Source: Paenibacillus tianjinensis
GTDB taxonomy: Bacteria > Bacillota > Bacilli > Paenibacillales > Paenibacillaceae
Assembly (NCBI RefSeq): GCF_017086365.1
Contig: NZ_CP070969.1
Span: 4,154,001-4,218,000, forward strand
DNA length: 64,000 bases
Reading direction: 5' to 3'
Part shown: one piece after another, positions 35,325-43,199 of the stretch
Numbering within the stretch: position 1 is the first letter of the stretch
Layout: the number at the start of each line of letters is the position of its first letter
Position numbers and translations under genes: made by a program
The notes under the pieces: generated by a model
What the model was told of the DNA's origin: nothing
Seen by the model: only the letters and a program-made list of their open reading frames with translations
The model's database searches: none

Positions 35325-35504
35325 TTATTGATTCTCCTTATCTAATGCATATTCATTACATGGTTCTAGTGCTTGATTTTTAAGTTCTTCACTTGGAATT
35401 TCTTCATATGTATTAAAATTCAAACCATTATTAATAAAACATGTTCCCATACCATTGTTATGAATGCAATCTCTAACCATACAAAGATCATTAATACTTG
35501 TCAT
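35325..35504 (-). CDS. Cys-containing small protein, 59 aa
   Basis: Start MTSINDLCMV chosen for AAGGAAAGTG upstream. Four Cys (positions 8, 13, 22 and 49) could bind one metal. Next to the methyltransferase by 1 base. Unknown. Confidence 0.65.
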   Translation of the reverse strand: MTSINDLCMVRDCIHNNGMGTCFINNGLNFNTYEEIPSEELKNQALEPCNEYALDKENQ

Positions 35505-35571
35505 TGATTTCACTTTCCTTTCCCTATATATTTTTACTTTTAAATCTTTATGAAATGAGGGATTCATTCGG

Positions 35572-35880
35572 TTATTCAACATCTGAATCAGGAGCAACAA
35601 TATGCTGTATCATGTAAACAGAGTTGATGTAGAATTGAGCAAATTCTTTCGTTGCAAAAACACCATGTTTCCTTTCAGGTGTTAAATACTCAGGCTCTTC
35701 ATTTTTCAATGTCTTTTCAAAATCAATAAAAAACTCAACCACCTCATATTCTCCATTGCTAGTTAACCTGTAAATTAAAGCCCATGTATGGTTTCTAACT
35801 GGCATAAAGTCAGATACGGAGTTCCACATTTCTGACAAATCATCGAGTTCTTCTTCGTCAAGTATTCTTTGAGTTTTCAT
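35572..35880 (-). CDS. hypothetical protein, 102 aa
   Basis: Start MKTQRILDEEELDD with GGGGAT upstream; overlaps the previous gene's end. Soluble alpha/beta, acidic. Unknown. Confidence 0.7.
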   Translation of the reverse strand: MKTQRILDEEELDDLSEMWNSVSDFMPVRNHTWALIYRLTSNGEYEVVEFFIDFEKTLKNEEPEYLTPERKHGVFATKEFAQFYINSVYMIQHIVAPDSDVE

Positions 35881-36502
35881 CGTTATCCCCTTTCTCATTG
35901 TTATCATCCTTGTTCAATTTATCTCCCATGTTCAACAGCAAATCTCTAAAATGGTTGAAATCTCCGTTATTTGAATATCCACTTGAATATGTATAAGTTC
36001 TTGGCTTAGTTAAATTATGTCCCTGATATTTTATGTATCGTTTTGCTTCATCTAGAATAAAGAAGAATGCAACTGGTTCGTAATTTTCTTGAATCCATGA
36101 GGCCGCATACCACTCAATACCGTAAACTTTAAAATAGTCGGAATAATTCATTACAAATATCTCATCGTCATTCACTTCAAATGTTTCATACTCCATCTCA
36201 CTTAATGGTTTGATTTCAAACGGTGGGCCTTCCTCTCTTCCCTCAAACCAATCTTGAACAGCTTCTACCTCTGAGTTGTGCCAAACTTCATAGTCGTAAT
36301 CCGTTGTGAATTTAAGAGGCAAATGATCAAAATAATCCGTCTGATCTTCATGATACGGGATATAATGAGGCCGATATGTTTCCACCGCATGGATGGCGTT
36401 GCATGTACAGACATTATCATCGGCTCCTGGATACTGTTTCTCAGCGAACAGTTTTAGAAACTGTTCTTGCTGATCAGTTAATTCAATTTCAATTTTCTTC
36501 AA
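35858..36502 (-). CDS. hypothetical acidic protein, 214 aa
   Basis: Begins MKKIEIELTDQQEQFLKLF. Rich in Tyr, Asp and Glu, with a low-complexity Asp/Asn/Lys tail. No enzyme motif. Unknown. Confidence 0.75.
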   Translation of the reverse strand: MKKIEIELTDQQEQFLKLFAEKQYPGADDNVCTCNAIHAVETYRPHYIPYHEDQTDYFDHLPLKFTTDYDYEVWHNSEVEAVQDWFEGREEGPPFEIKPLSEMEYETFEVNDDEIFVMNYSDYFKVYGIEWYAASWIQENYEPVAFFFILDEAKRYIKYQGHNLTKPRTYTYSSGYSNNGDFNHFRDLLLNMGDKLNKDDNNEKGDNDENSKNT

Positions 36503-36509
36503 TTAATCA

Positions 36510-36725
36510 TCATTCCTCCTCATAGTTCTGTGGATTCTTAATATAGTCATCAACAACTTCTTTCATTTGTTTGACCATATTTCCTACTTTTTCGTCTGAA
36601 TCTTCAAAGCCACAAACTAATTCATATCCCGTTGGAGTATAAACAGAGTAATAAAGCGTACTCCATCCACCAAGACACTTTTCACGACTGACATCAATTT
36701 CAAAACCTCTATATTTGGTTTTCAT
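36510..36725 (-). CDS. hypothetical protein, 71 aa
   Basis: Start MKTKYRGFEIDVSREK. Two beta hairpins then a helix. Similar small proteins are common in Gram-positive phages; unknown. Confidence 0.65.
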   Translation of the reverse strand: MKTKYRGFEIDVSREKCLGGWSTLYYSVYTPTGYELVCGFEDSDEKVGNMVKQMKEVVDDYIKNPQNYEEE

Positions 36726-36738
36726 ATATTTACTCCTA

Positions 36739-36927
36739 TTAAATCGTGTTCAAATCTACAGCTCCACCAAAAGTACATTTCATATCGAACACACCACTCT
36801 TACGAGTCTTCTTGATTACATATGAATCATTGCCATCATAAAACACTTTCCCATTCAATTCGTCATCAGTTTTTCCTAATGTGATTTGTTTGGAGATCCA
36901 ATTACTGATTTTGTCTACATTACTCAT
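36739..36927 (-). CDS. hypothetical protein, 62 aa
   Basis: ATG start. Helix then beta strands (YVIKKTRKSGVFDMKCTFGG). Unknown. A dyad repeat lies just upstream. Confidence 0.65.
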   Translation of the reverse strand: MSNVDKISNWISKQITLGKTDDELNGKVFYDGNDSYVIKKTRKSGVFDMKCTFGGAVDLNTI

Positions 36928-36948
36928 AATAATCTTCCTCTCTTGTTT

Positions 36949-36970
36949 TGATAAAACAGAACTTTTATGT
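36949..36970. repeat. dyad repeat after the VWA gene
   Basis: TGATAAAA-N6-TTTTATGT. It starts almost at the stop codon of the VWA gene and precedes the ribosome site of the 36739 gene. Confidence 0.75.
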
Positions 36971-36972
36971 AG

Positions 36973-37788
36973 TTATTCAAAAGTTGTAAATGCATTTTGA
37001 ATTGCTCTCATCACGTGACTCTTATCTTTAATCACTGTTTTGATAAATTTCTCGTTGTCAATATTTCTAAAGCAACTCATCAAAGTGCTTGTTCTGTTAT
37101 ATTGATTCGGCTCAATATATTGAAACTGAACAACCTTATGCAAAATATCATACAAATAGTTCTCGACTCTTCGATTATCAGAAGTCAAATTATCCCCATC
37201 AGAAACATGCATAACATAAATATCTTTATTTTTATAATCTTTAGAGTTAATTATTTCAAGACATTTTACATATGCTGATGAAGCGATAGTTCCTCCACTT
37301 TCCGATTCGTTAAAGAATTGATTCTCACCAACACTTTTAGCATCAGTACTATGCACAATATACTCAGTTTCAACATTCACGTATTTATCCTCAAGAAAAA
37401 GTTTATTCCAGGTGATTACTGATCTGCCAATATGCTTTTCAAATGTTCCCATCGAACCAGAATTGTCCATCATAACAATAAAAATGGCTTCAGAATTTTC
37501 ATACATCCTATTGATCAAATGTGGTTTAATGTAGCCATTTAACTTATTAAAAACTTCATTGATTTGATATTTGTTTACCACAACATCCTCAAGAGTAAGT
37601 ACCTCAGAAAGTTCCATCTTTTCTATGATTGAATAAGAACTCATGCGCTCCAAGATGGTTTCTTTGAGGGTTTTAAAGTCACTTTTTAATTGATCATTTT
37701 CTGTATCAAATTTAAGTTTTCCATATATATCACACAAATTCTGAACAATTTCTTCGTGCTTCATTCCTTTAATTTTCACCATTAGCAA
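36973..37788 (-). CDS. von Willebrand A domain protein, YhbH/DUF444-like
   Basis: About 271 aa. The MIDAS metal site reads IVMMDNSGSMGTFEKH, with later ESGGTIASSAY and MHVSDGDN. This order, including DNSGSMG and SGGT, is that of YhbH/YeaH proteins, which in bacteria work with the PrkA kinase and SpoVR in sporulation or stress. Neither partner is here, so the phage copy may interfere with the host system. Start uncertain: TTG (used here), or ATG 6 bases up or down. Own repeat-type promoter. Confidence 0.82.
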   Translation of the reverse strand: MLMVKIKGMKHEEIVQNLCDIYGKLKFDTENDQLKSDFKTLKETILERMSSYSIIEKMELSEVLTLEDVVVNKYQINEVFNKLNGYIKPHLINRMYENSEAIFIVMMDNSGSMGTFEKHIGRSVITWNKLFLEDKYVNVETEYIVHSTDAKSVGENQFFNESESGGTIASSAYVKCLEIINSKDYKNKDIYVMHVSDGDNLTSDNRRVENYLYDILHKVVQFQYIEPNQYNRTSTLMSCFRNIDNEKFIKTVIKDKSHVMRAIQNAFTTFE

Positions 37789-37822
37789 ATCCATCTCCTC
37801 ATATGTATTGTCTCACAAGTTC

Positions 37823-37851
37823 ATCATAACACATTATATTGTTTTTGTATA
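37823..37851 (-). promoter_or_regulatory. promoter for the VWA gene, repeat type B
   Basis: -35 TATACA, 17 bp, -10 TATGAT, with ATTTAATAAATAAATA directly upstream, just after the stop of the zinc-ribbon gene. Confidence 0.75.
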
Positions 37852-37866
37852 TATTTATTTATTAAA

Positions 37867-38043
37867 TTATTCAAAATCAGAATCCTTCATTGCAAAGAAA
37901 GAATTGCATTTACTACACATATCGACAAACTCTTTGTTTCCCATCATAACATTTATCATATTTTGATTTTGTAGAATTGCTTTGTAATGACCATTTCTTT
38001 CGTAAACCGCATGACACTTTGGGCAAGTGAAAACTTCTTCCAT
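37867..38043 (-). CDS. zinc-ribbon protein, 58 aa
   Basis: ATG start after GGGG. CPKCHAVYE and MCSKCNSFF give one four-Cys ribbon. Very common small phage zinc protein type; nucleic-acid binding likely. Confidence 0.75.
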   Translation of the reverse strand: MEEVFTCPKCHAVYERNGHYKAILQNQNMINVMMGNKEFVDMCSKCNSFFAMKDSDFE

Positions 38044-38075
38044 ATATCATCAATCCCCTCTTTTAATATAATTAA

Positions 38076-38366
38076 TCACCAATTAAACCTTGTCTCTGTT
38101 TGATAATCAAGAACTTGTAATTGCTCCTGAAAATACGCTGAGAATTCTTCGGCTATTGCACCTGATTGACTATAAGACCCACTTAACATAACAGTATTTT
38201 TATCACGGATACTTACGTCTACAGCAGCAATCCATCCCCATTGCTGTCTAATCTTTATTCCAAAATCATTAGGATATGAATATGTTTCCTGTAGATTCTC
38301 AATTATATCATTAACATCATTCTCTTTAATATCTCTGTCCGTTTTAATATATATACTCCATCCCAT
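38076..38366 (-). CDS. hypothetical protein, 96 aa
   Basis: Start MGWSIYIKTDRD with AAGGAG nine bases upstream. The N-terminal IYIKTDRDIKENDVNDIIEN resembles the start of the 39539 protein (LYVALDGDYRDDDVQEIINA). Alpha/beta. Unknown. Confidence 0.7.
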   Translation of the reverse strand: MGWSIYIKTDRDIKENDVNDIIENLQETYSYPNDFGIKIRQQWGWIAAVDVSIRDKNTVMLSGSYSQSGAIAEEFSAYFQEQLQVLDYQTETRFNW

Positions 38367-38401
38367 TACTTCCATCTCCTTATTTTAATGAAATCGGGCT
38401 T

Positions 38402-38430
38402 TTATGAACTTTTTATGATCAAAAAGTCCA
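38402..38430 (-). promoter_or_regulatory. candidate promoter with -10 in a dyad repeat
   Basis: TGGACT and TCATAA(AAG) 17 bp apart. The -10 lies in a dyad repeat (38386-38407) upstream of the 38076 gene. Confidence 0.4.
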
Positions 38431-38445
38431 GTGTTTATAAGGATT

Positions 38446-38733
38446 TTACATTTGTATTTTCGTTTCAGAATAAGGTCTCACCGTTTCCCCATTGAATGTT
38501 CGATCATGGTTTCTATAGTCAGTCATTTTTGCAAGTAAAAACTTCATTCGATGATAGGTATCTCCATTAACAGTGCCAGGCTCTGTCATGTTATTATTTT
38601 CATAATGTTCTGTACTATAATGTAATGCCATAGCGATAGTCGAATAGTCATCTCCGTTAATCTCGGTAATACTAAAATCTTTTAAAGAAGGGATACCCTC
38701 ATATTTTCCTATTTCGTTTCGGATTATTTTCAT
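38446..38733 (-). CDS. hypothetical protein, 95 aa
   Basis: ATG start. Alpha/beta with a His-containing middle (MALHYSTEHYENNN). No family recognised. Its 3' end carries the sequence TCCTTATAAACA seen at other unit ends. Confidence 0.7.
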   Translation of the reverse strand: MKIIRNEIGKYEGIPSLKDFSITEINGDDYSTIAMALHYSTEHYENNNMTEPGTVNGDTYHRMKFLLAKMTDYRNHDRTFNGETVRPYSETKIQM

Positions 38734-38784
38734 TTTTTAGCCTCCTTTGATTTAAATAAATGAATCTAATCTTCGGACTGTGCA

Positions 38785-38946
38785 TTACACTTGACTTCTT
38801 CCTTTGCAAGTTTCTCTATCTTCGTTACAGTCCTTGCATGGGTCTTTTCCTTCGTTAATTAGTAGCCAGACCATCATTCCGTCTAACTTACATCTAGGTG
38901 GAACGTAACCCTGCTGAACACACATGCTCTTATACATATCACTCAT
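38785..38946 (-). CDS. Cys-rich small protein, 53 aa
   Basis: Start MSDMYKSMCVQQGY chosen for AAGGAGG. Five Cys in the C-terminal half (CKDCNEDRETCKG) suggest metal binding. Unknown. Confidence 0.65.
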   Translation of the reverse strand: MSDMYKSMCVQQGYVPPRCKLDGMMVWLLINEGKDPCKDCNEDRETCKGRSQV

Positions 38947-39009
38947 TTTCATCCTCCTTTTTAAGCAACATAGTTTGCGTCCACCGTCCAATATCTTCGT
39001 ACTTTGAAG

Positions 39010-39195
39010 CTAAACGCGATCACCAAAATAGTCAATCAACTGTTCCAGTGCGTCCGTATACCCCTTGTTGTAAGTCTCCATATCCATACCGTTAAGTCCT
39101 CCAACTGTCTGCTTTAGCATTCCTGGGGTTTGGATAATGTGATTAAAATGAACCTGTTTCATATGTTCAATGATTTGTTCTGCGGTTACTTTCAT
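39010..39195 (-). CDS. hypothetical protein, 61 aa
   Basis: ATG start MKVTAEQIIEHMK after AAGGTG. Two helices; ends in DALEQLIDYFGDRV. Unknown. Confidence 0.65.
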   Translation of the reverse strand: MKVTAEQIIEHMKQVHFNHIIQTPGMLKQTVGGLNGMDMETYNKGYTDALEQLIDYFGDRV

Positions 39196-39242
39196 CCTCT
39201 TCACCTTCCTTCGCTATTTGAAGCCTACTATTCTTGATGAAA

Positions 39243-39497
39243 TCAAGCTTTTATAAAAATTTTTGATGAACAGCTTGCAGCTTCTTTATATGATTTAACA
39301 AGTTCACTGTCTTGTGTATCATAAAATCGACTGAATTGAATGTCAGACCATTTATATTTTAAAATTGGTTCAGTAAACTGTGTATACCACTGACTTCCAT
39401 CAACTACTCTGCGAAATATATGGTTGCCCTTTTTGGATATCCTATGTAAGTAGTAGGTGCCTGTGTCGCGATCTCTTACTAAATCAACTTTTTGCAA
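39243..39497 (-). CDS. hypothetical basic protein, 84 aa
   Basis: Begins MQKVDLVRDRDTGTYYLHRI. Beta-rich and basic. Unknown; dyad repeats on both sides. Confidence 0.65.
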   Translation of the reverse strand: MQKVDLVRDRDTGTYYLHRISKKGNHIFRRVVDGSQWYTQFTEPILKYKWSDIQFSRFYDTQDSELVKSYKEAASCSSKIFIKA

Positions 39498-39538
39498 ATA
39501 TTATCCGCCCCTTTCTATGAAAGTAAACTTTGATTAGT

Positions 39539-39748
39539 TTATTTCAAATCTTTCAGAGCATCGAGTATTTTTCTTTGAAATTCAAGTCCTATTCTTGAAC
39601 GATTCATCCAGTCGTCTCCATCAACAACGCTATTAGTAACGTCCTGCACTCCTTTAATCATCTTGATTGCATTGATAATTTCTTGTACATCATCATCTCT
39701 ATAGTCTCCGTCTAAAGCCACATATAAGCCTTTTACTCTATCTGTCAT
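39539..39748 (-). CDS. hypothetical protein, 69 aa
   Basis: Begins with a beta strand and DYRDDDVQEIINAIKMIKG, a ferredoxin-like half. Related at the N-terminus to the 38076 protein. Small proteins of this type are frequent in phages; role unknown. Confidence 0.7.
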   Translation of the reverse strand: MTDRVKGLYVALDGDYRDDDVQEIINAIKMIKGVQDVTNSVVDGDDWMNRSRIGLEFQRKILDALKDLK

Positions 39749-39790
39749 TATTGTCTCATCCTTTTCTATTTTTTTGATGAAAGAAAGATT

Positions 39791-40033
39791 TCATTCTGAT
39801 ATTAATCGATAAACATACACCCATTTGGGTTGTCCAATTTTAGGTGCTGGAAGTCCATAAGCAACACGTTCTAGTTGTTTATTGATTTTAAACATCAAAG
39901 ACAATTGTCTTCCGATGTCTTTTGAGTCGGAATTGAATTTTTCGACATATCGCTGAATGAATGTCTCATTTGCAACATCCACAGGGCCGTAGCGCTTGAT
40001 GTACTTAATAATCCATTCCTGTTTTTCTGTCAT
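39791..40033 (-). CDS. hypothetical winged-helix-like protein, 80 aa
   Basis: Start MTEKQEWIIKYIKRYGPVDV preferred for AGGTG five bases upstream. Helix-turn-helix-like order followed by a basic beta wing (GLPAPKIGQPKWVYVYRL). Probably DNA binding. Confidence 0.6.
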   Translation of the reverse strand: MTEKQEWIIKYIKRYGPVDVANETFIQRYVEKFNSDSKDIGRQLSLMFKINKQLERVAYGLPAPKIGQPKWVYVYRLISE

Positions 40034-40068
40034 ATCTTCACCTCGCATTTCTTTATAAAAGGAAAATT

Positions 40069-40245
40069 TTATTTGCTAAAATCATATGTCTCAGAGCATT
40101 CATAGCACAACACATGAGCTAATGCATCTGGATTCTGGATGTTCTTTTCAATATCTTGTTCATCCGAATGAGAATTCCCGTTGATATCATAGTAACTAAC
40201 CTCATCCAACAGATTACTTTCAAATCCACATTGTTTGCAATTCAT
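40069..40245 (-). CDS. zinc-ribbon protein, 58 aa
   Basis: Start MNCKQCGFESNLL with GGAGTG upstream. CKQC and LCYECSETYDF form one zinc ribbon. Acidic otherwise. Unknown. Confidence 0.7.
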   Translation of the reverse strand: MNCKQCGFESNLLDEVSYYDINGNSHSDEQDIEKNIQNPDALAHVLCYECSETYDFSK

Positions 40246-40265
40246 AGCTTTTTCACTCCATTTCC

Positions 40266-40287
40266 TCATAAAATGTATGTTTTATCA
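40266..40287. repeat. dyad repeat after the HNH-AP2 gene
   Basis: TCATAAAA-N6-TTTTATCA. Overlaps the 5' leader of the 40069 gene. Confidence 0.75.
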
Positions 40288-40291
40288 AGAC

Positions 40292-40840
40292 TCATTCTTT
40301 GCCCTTAAAATCTCCGTAGTATGTATTTCTCATCTTTTCAGCGTACCTTCCAGCTTCGTGAACATCGTCAAAATACCCAAGCCTAGTATTTTTACCATCT
40401 ATTTGCAACTGAACCATCCACATTTTCACATTCTTTTCCCAACAAACATTTCTATATCCAGATTTATTATTGGTGTTTTTTGTTTTCCTGTGTTTTAGGT
40501 TTTTATTTGCTTCAGTAACTCTTAAATTATCTTTCCTGTTATCCAAGGAATCATGATTTTTATGATCTACATGTGTCCCTTTGTGCGCTTTAGTCACAAG
40601 CCTATGTATCAACAGAGTCTTGTAACGAGGCTTCCCTTCGATAATTCCTAGGTATTGACAGATTTCAGCATAGTACTGCTGGTTATCTCTATGCCAACTT
40701 ACATGAACTTTAAAATCAAGTTCGTCAATTATTTCTAAATCCTCTTCGTCAATGATAACATCAAATTTATCACCATTCTTTCTTGTTACATGGATAAATG
40801 CAGCCCCATCTTTTATGCTATAATCGTTCTTAATACCCAA
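40292..40840 (-). CDS. HNH homing endonuclease with AP2 domain
   Basis: 182 aa. HNH site is HRLVTKAHKGTHVDHKNHDS then DNRKDNLRVTEANKN; the C-terminal SGYRNVCWEKNVKMWMVQL is an AP2-type DNA-binding domain. Typical free-standing homing nuclease of phages that copies itself into related genomes. Own small unit between dyad repeats. Confidence 0.92.
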   Translation of the reverse strand: MGIKNDYSIKDGAAFIHVTRKNGDKFDVIIDEEDLEIIDELDFKVHVSWHRDNQQYYAEICQYLGIIEGKPRYKTLLIHRLVTKAHKGTHVDHKNHDSLDNRKDNLRVTEANKNLKHRKTKNTNNKSGYRNVCWEKNVKMWMVQLQIDGKNTRLGYFDDVHEAGRYAEKMRNTYYGDFKGKE

Positions 40841-40888
40841 TTATATCCTCCCTTTTATTCTCATGAAATGCCACTTTCGTCAAATAAA

Positions 40889-41119
40889 CTATTCATCCAG
40901 GCCGCATAATCGTCTCATCATTTCATTGGCAAGTTCATTTTTATAGAAATTTAGTGCATCTACTTCGATACCTTTGTCATTACGCTCATCTGCTAAAATA
41001 GGATCAGAGTAATCATCATACTTTTCCTGTTCCAATTCTTTCAATATCTCAAAAATTTTAATTTGTGCATTTTTGTAGTCTGTTTGCAATTTCTCATCGC
41101 TAAACTTTTTAATATCCAT
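40889..41119 (-). CDS. hypothetical helical protein, 76 aa
   Basis: Begins MDIKKFSDEKLQTDYKNAQI. Two long charged helices, likely coiled. Unknown. Confidence 0.65.
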   Translation of the reverse strand: MDIKKFSDEKLQTDYKNAQIKIFEILKELEQEKYDDYSDPILADERNDKGIEVDALNFYKNELANEMMRRLCGLDE

Positions 41120-41148
41120 TCTATGTCACTCCTATAAGTTAGTAAGAA

Positions 41149-41439
41149 TTATTCAGTATTCTTTCGATCAATGAATGCCTTCTCAACTTTAGAAAAGTCG
41201 TGAGTTTGATAATACATTTCAAACAGGTTATCGAGCACTCTTGTATCCGCAACATTAATATTGCCCTGCATATCCTTAACGTCCATGACTAGCTTGACTT
41301 CAAAATCTTTGATAACTTTCTTCAAAATATCCAACTCATTTTCAATAAGTACCTCGGGCGCACCTAGCTGAGCCAAATTTGCCAATTGACTAGCGTGTGA
41401 TAGAATTCTTTTTGTCTTGTACTCTAATTCAAGATTCAT
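41149..41439 (-). CDS. hypothetical helical protein, 96 aa
   Basis: Begins MNLELEYKTKRILSHASQLA. Entirely helical, acidic, no motif. Starts after a good GGAGG. Unknown. Confidence 0.7.
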   Translation of the reverse strand: MNLELEYKTKRILSHASQLANLAQLGAPEVLIENELDILKKVIKDFEVKLVMDVKDMQGNINVADTRVLDNLFEMYYQTHDFSKVEKAFIDRKNTE

Positions 41440-41515
41440 AAAAAACCTCCGATTTATCTCAGTATGAGAGATTTACAACCATTAGATTTCATCATCGTCA
41501 TGTCTGTACTCAATA

Positions 41516-41890
41516 TCAATCTGTTTTTTGAAGATAAGCATAACCAGCATACATCTCTTTGTTCCAACCTTCTGAATAAACTCTAACTTGAGAAGCTTTT
41601 TCATTTTCATCAACGTATTTCATACTAACGACTCTTAATATTTCTCCTTTGTTTAATGGAGTTATATGCCCCTCATCCATCATTTTCACAGTAATATCAT
41701 TTATTTCTGCATCTGATAGCGACTCATCCTGCATTAACAATATTAGTTTATCACTATTATCAATAGTATCAGCAGCCCAAATGACATCTGTTACAATAAC
41801 TTTATCTCCAACTTCAAATTTGTATGGTTCGTCTTTGCCGCATGCCGTCAGAAAAACAATGAGCAGAATTAGCAAATGTTTTAGTTTCAT
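41516..41890 (-). CDS. lipoprotein, about 124 aa
   Basis: Start MKLKHLLILLIVFLTACGKD with GAGG upstream. The signal peptide ends in the lipobox LTAC, so the mature protein is lipid-anchored outside the membrane. The mature part is beta-rich (KFEVGDKVIVTDVIW). Phage lipoproteins often block superinfection; that role is possible here. Confidence 0.85.
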   Translation of the reverse strand: MKLKHLLILLIVFLTACGKDEPYKFEVGDKVIVTDVIWAADTIDNSDKLILLMQDESLSDAEINDITVKMMDEGHITPLNKGEILRVVSMKYVDENEKASQVRVYSEGWNKEMYAGYAYLQKTD

Positions 41891-41922
41891 CTCTAGCCTC
41901 ATTTCTATATAATTGGCTCTTT

Positions 41923-42123
41923 TCACATTCTATTTTCTTTAATTTCACTCGCTAATCCATAAGGATCTCTTGTTTTTTCATCAGTTTTCAAGTTGGTTAT
42001 CCATCCAGTTGAAATATTCAACTTGTAATAATCGTCTATCAAAAACCAGTCGCCATCTTTTACTACTTTGCAACCCGCATCTTCAAAAATCTTTCTATAC
42101 TTGCTTTGATCTCCGTATCCCAC
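41923..42123 (-). CDS. hypothetical protein, 66 aa
   Basis: Begins MGYGDQSKYRKIFEDAGCKV. Helix then beta; may be a small DNA-binding module, as YRKIFEDAG is common in such proteins, but this is weak. Unknown. Confidence 0.65.
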   Translation of the reverse strand: MGYGDQSKYRKIFEDAGCKVVKDGDWFLIDDYYKLNISTGWITNLKTDEKTRDPYGLASEIKENRM

Positions 42124-42153
42124 ATCTATCCGCTCCCTTGGTTCAGTTTGAAA

Positions 42154-42342
42154 TCAATCTTCTCCTACAACCACCAAATTCCCATCCTCATAAACAACAA
42201 CCACCCGCACTATCCCCTTACATCTATACTGATACACATACCCTTCAGCCATCACCCCCTCACGGCCAAAGTATGTTAATTCACCTGATTTTTTCAGATC
42301 ATTGATAGCTTCATCAAAACTGGAGTATTTTCTTGACTTCAA
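42154..42342 (-). CDS. hypothetical protein, 62 aa, TTG start
   Basis: TTG (LKSRKYSSFDEAINDLKKSG) is eight bases after GGAGG; the ATG two codons before is too close to it. Helix then three beta strands. Unknown. Confidence 0.65.
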   Translation of the reverse strand: MKSRKYSSFDEAINDLKKSGELTYFGREGVMAEGYVYQYRCKGIVRVVVVYEDGNLVVVGED

Positions 42343-42434
42343 TCTCATCTCCTCCACCCATATTATATTCCACAAACCATATGTATTTTCCTGCTGCTCA
42401 CCACTAATTACATCTTCTCTACACTTATTATTTT

Positions 42435-42463
42435 ATTATATTTATTTATTAAATGCAAGCACT
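42435..42463 (-). promoter_or_regulatory. promoter, repeat type A, weak -35
   Basis: TATAAT follows TTTAATAAATAAA exactly as in the other type A promoters, but the -35 position reads AGTGCT, so it may need an activator. Upstream of the 42154 gene. Confidence 0.6.
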
Positions 42464-42479
42464 TTTTATTTATTTACTC

Positions 42480-42506
42480 AAAATGACCGCCTATTATTAG
42501 ACGGTC
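42480..42506 (-). terminator. hairpin after the 42532 gene
   Basis: GACCGTCT and AGGCGGTC pair around a short loop, followed by ATTTTG on the minus strand. Probable weak terminator. Confidence 0.6.
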
Positions 42507-42531
42507 TAAGTTGATCATGCTGTTTATGTAT

Positions 42532-42834
42532 CTATTCGGTTTTATCAAATGAGAAACCATCACGAGTTGCTGTAAGCAGCTTATACTGTCCTTGATATTC
42601 TCCATCAAGATAATACTCAAACGCCTGTGACTCGTATTGTACAAGAAGTGAGTGACTTGGAATATCACCATAATTACGCACATGTTGTTCACCGTTGGGC
42701 AACTCAAAACAGACAATAATTTTATTTCCCTGTGAATTAGTCTTCATATGTATACGGAATATATTATCTGTTTTAGGCGGGAAATTATATGTGTGATCTT
42801 TGGATCGTTTAGTTGATTTACTAATTTTCTTCAT
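42532..42834 (-). CDS. hypothetical protein, 100 aa
   Basis: Basic N-terminus (MKKISKSTKRSKDHTYNFPP), then a beta-rich body. An overlapping frame at 42474-42716 is its shadow. Divergent from the XRE regulator gene, with which it shares a 118-bp control region. Possibly the regulator's target. Confidence 0.7.
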   Translation of the reverse strand: MKKISKSTKRSKDHTYNFPPKTDNIFRIHMKTNSQGNKIIVCFELPNGEQHVRNYGDIPSHSLLVQYESQAFEYYLDGEYQGQYKLLTATRDGFSFDKTE

Positions 42835-42887
42835 TATATTTACTCCTTTTTATTTCTTCTTAAAAGCCCAATTTCATGATGATTATT

Positions 42888-42916
42888 TTGAATCCAGCAC
42901 TCTTCTATGGTAATAT
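42888..42916 (+). promoter_or_regulatory. promoter of the plus-strand regulator gene
   Basis: TTGAAT and TAATAT 17 bp apart, 37 bases before the ATG. The only convincing plus-strand promoter I found. Confidence 0.6.
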
Positions 42917-42952
42917 ATTTGTAACCATGATTAAGGGAGTTGGATTTCAAAA

Positions 42953-43198
42953 ATGAAAAAAGTCAATAATAATACTCAGACATTAATCACAGATTTGAAG
43001 TTAAAAATTATTAAATCCATAAAAGATGAATTAGCTGCAAGAAACTATTCTGTACGTCAGTTCGCAGAAAAAGTTGATATGAAACATCCACAGATACATA
43101 GAGTCACAAGAGGTGAAAATTATAATATCGATACTTTGATAAAAATATTGGATGGATTAGATATGGAAATAATAGTTCAACCAAAGGCACTGAAATAG
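42953..43198 (+). CDS. XRE-family helix-turn-helix regulator, 81 aa
   Basis: The only convincing plus-strand gene. Helix-turn-helix at about 32-55 (YSVRQFAEKVDMKHPQIHRV), then the short C-terminal strand typical of small XRE or HigA-like antitoxin proteins (MEIIVQPK). AGGGAG lies before the ATG. It runs against the minus-strand block and ends 1 bp from the end of the 43200 gene, so its transcript may act antisense on that gene. It could repress the divergent 42532 unit or itself. Confidence 0.82.
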   Translation: MKKVNNNTQTLITDLKLKIIKSIKDELAARNYSVRQFAEKVDMKHPQIHRVTRGENYNIDTLIKILDGLDMEIIVQPKALK

Positions 43199-43199
43199 G

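Noticed and set aside
42474..42716. Minus-strand frame overlapping the 42532 gene
   Set aside because: Its codon use and lack of a ribosome site mark it as a shadow of 42532-42834.
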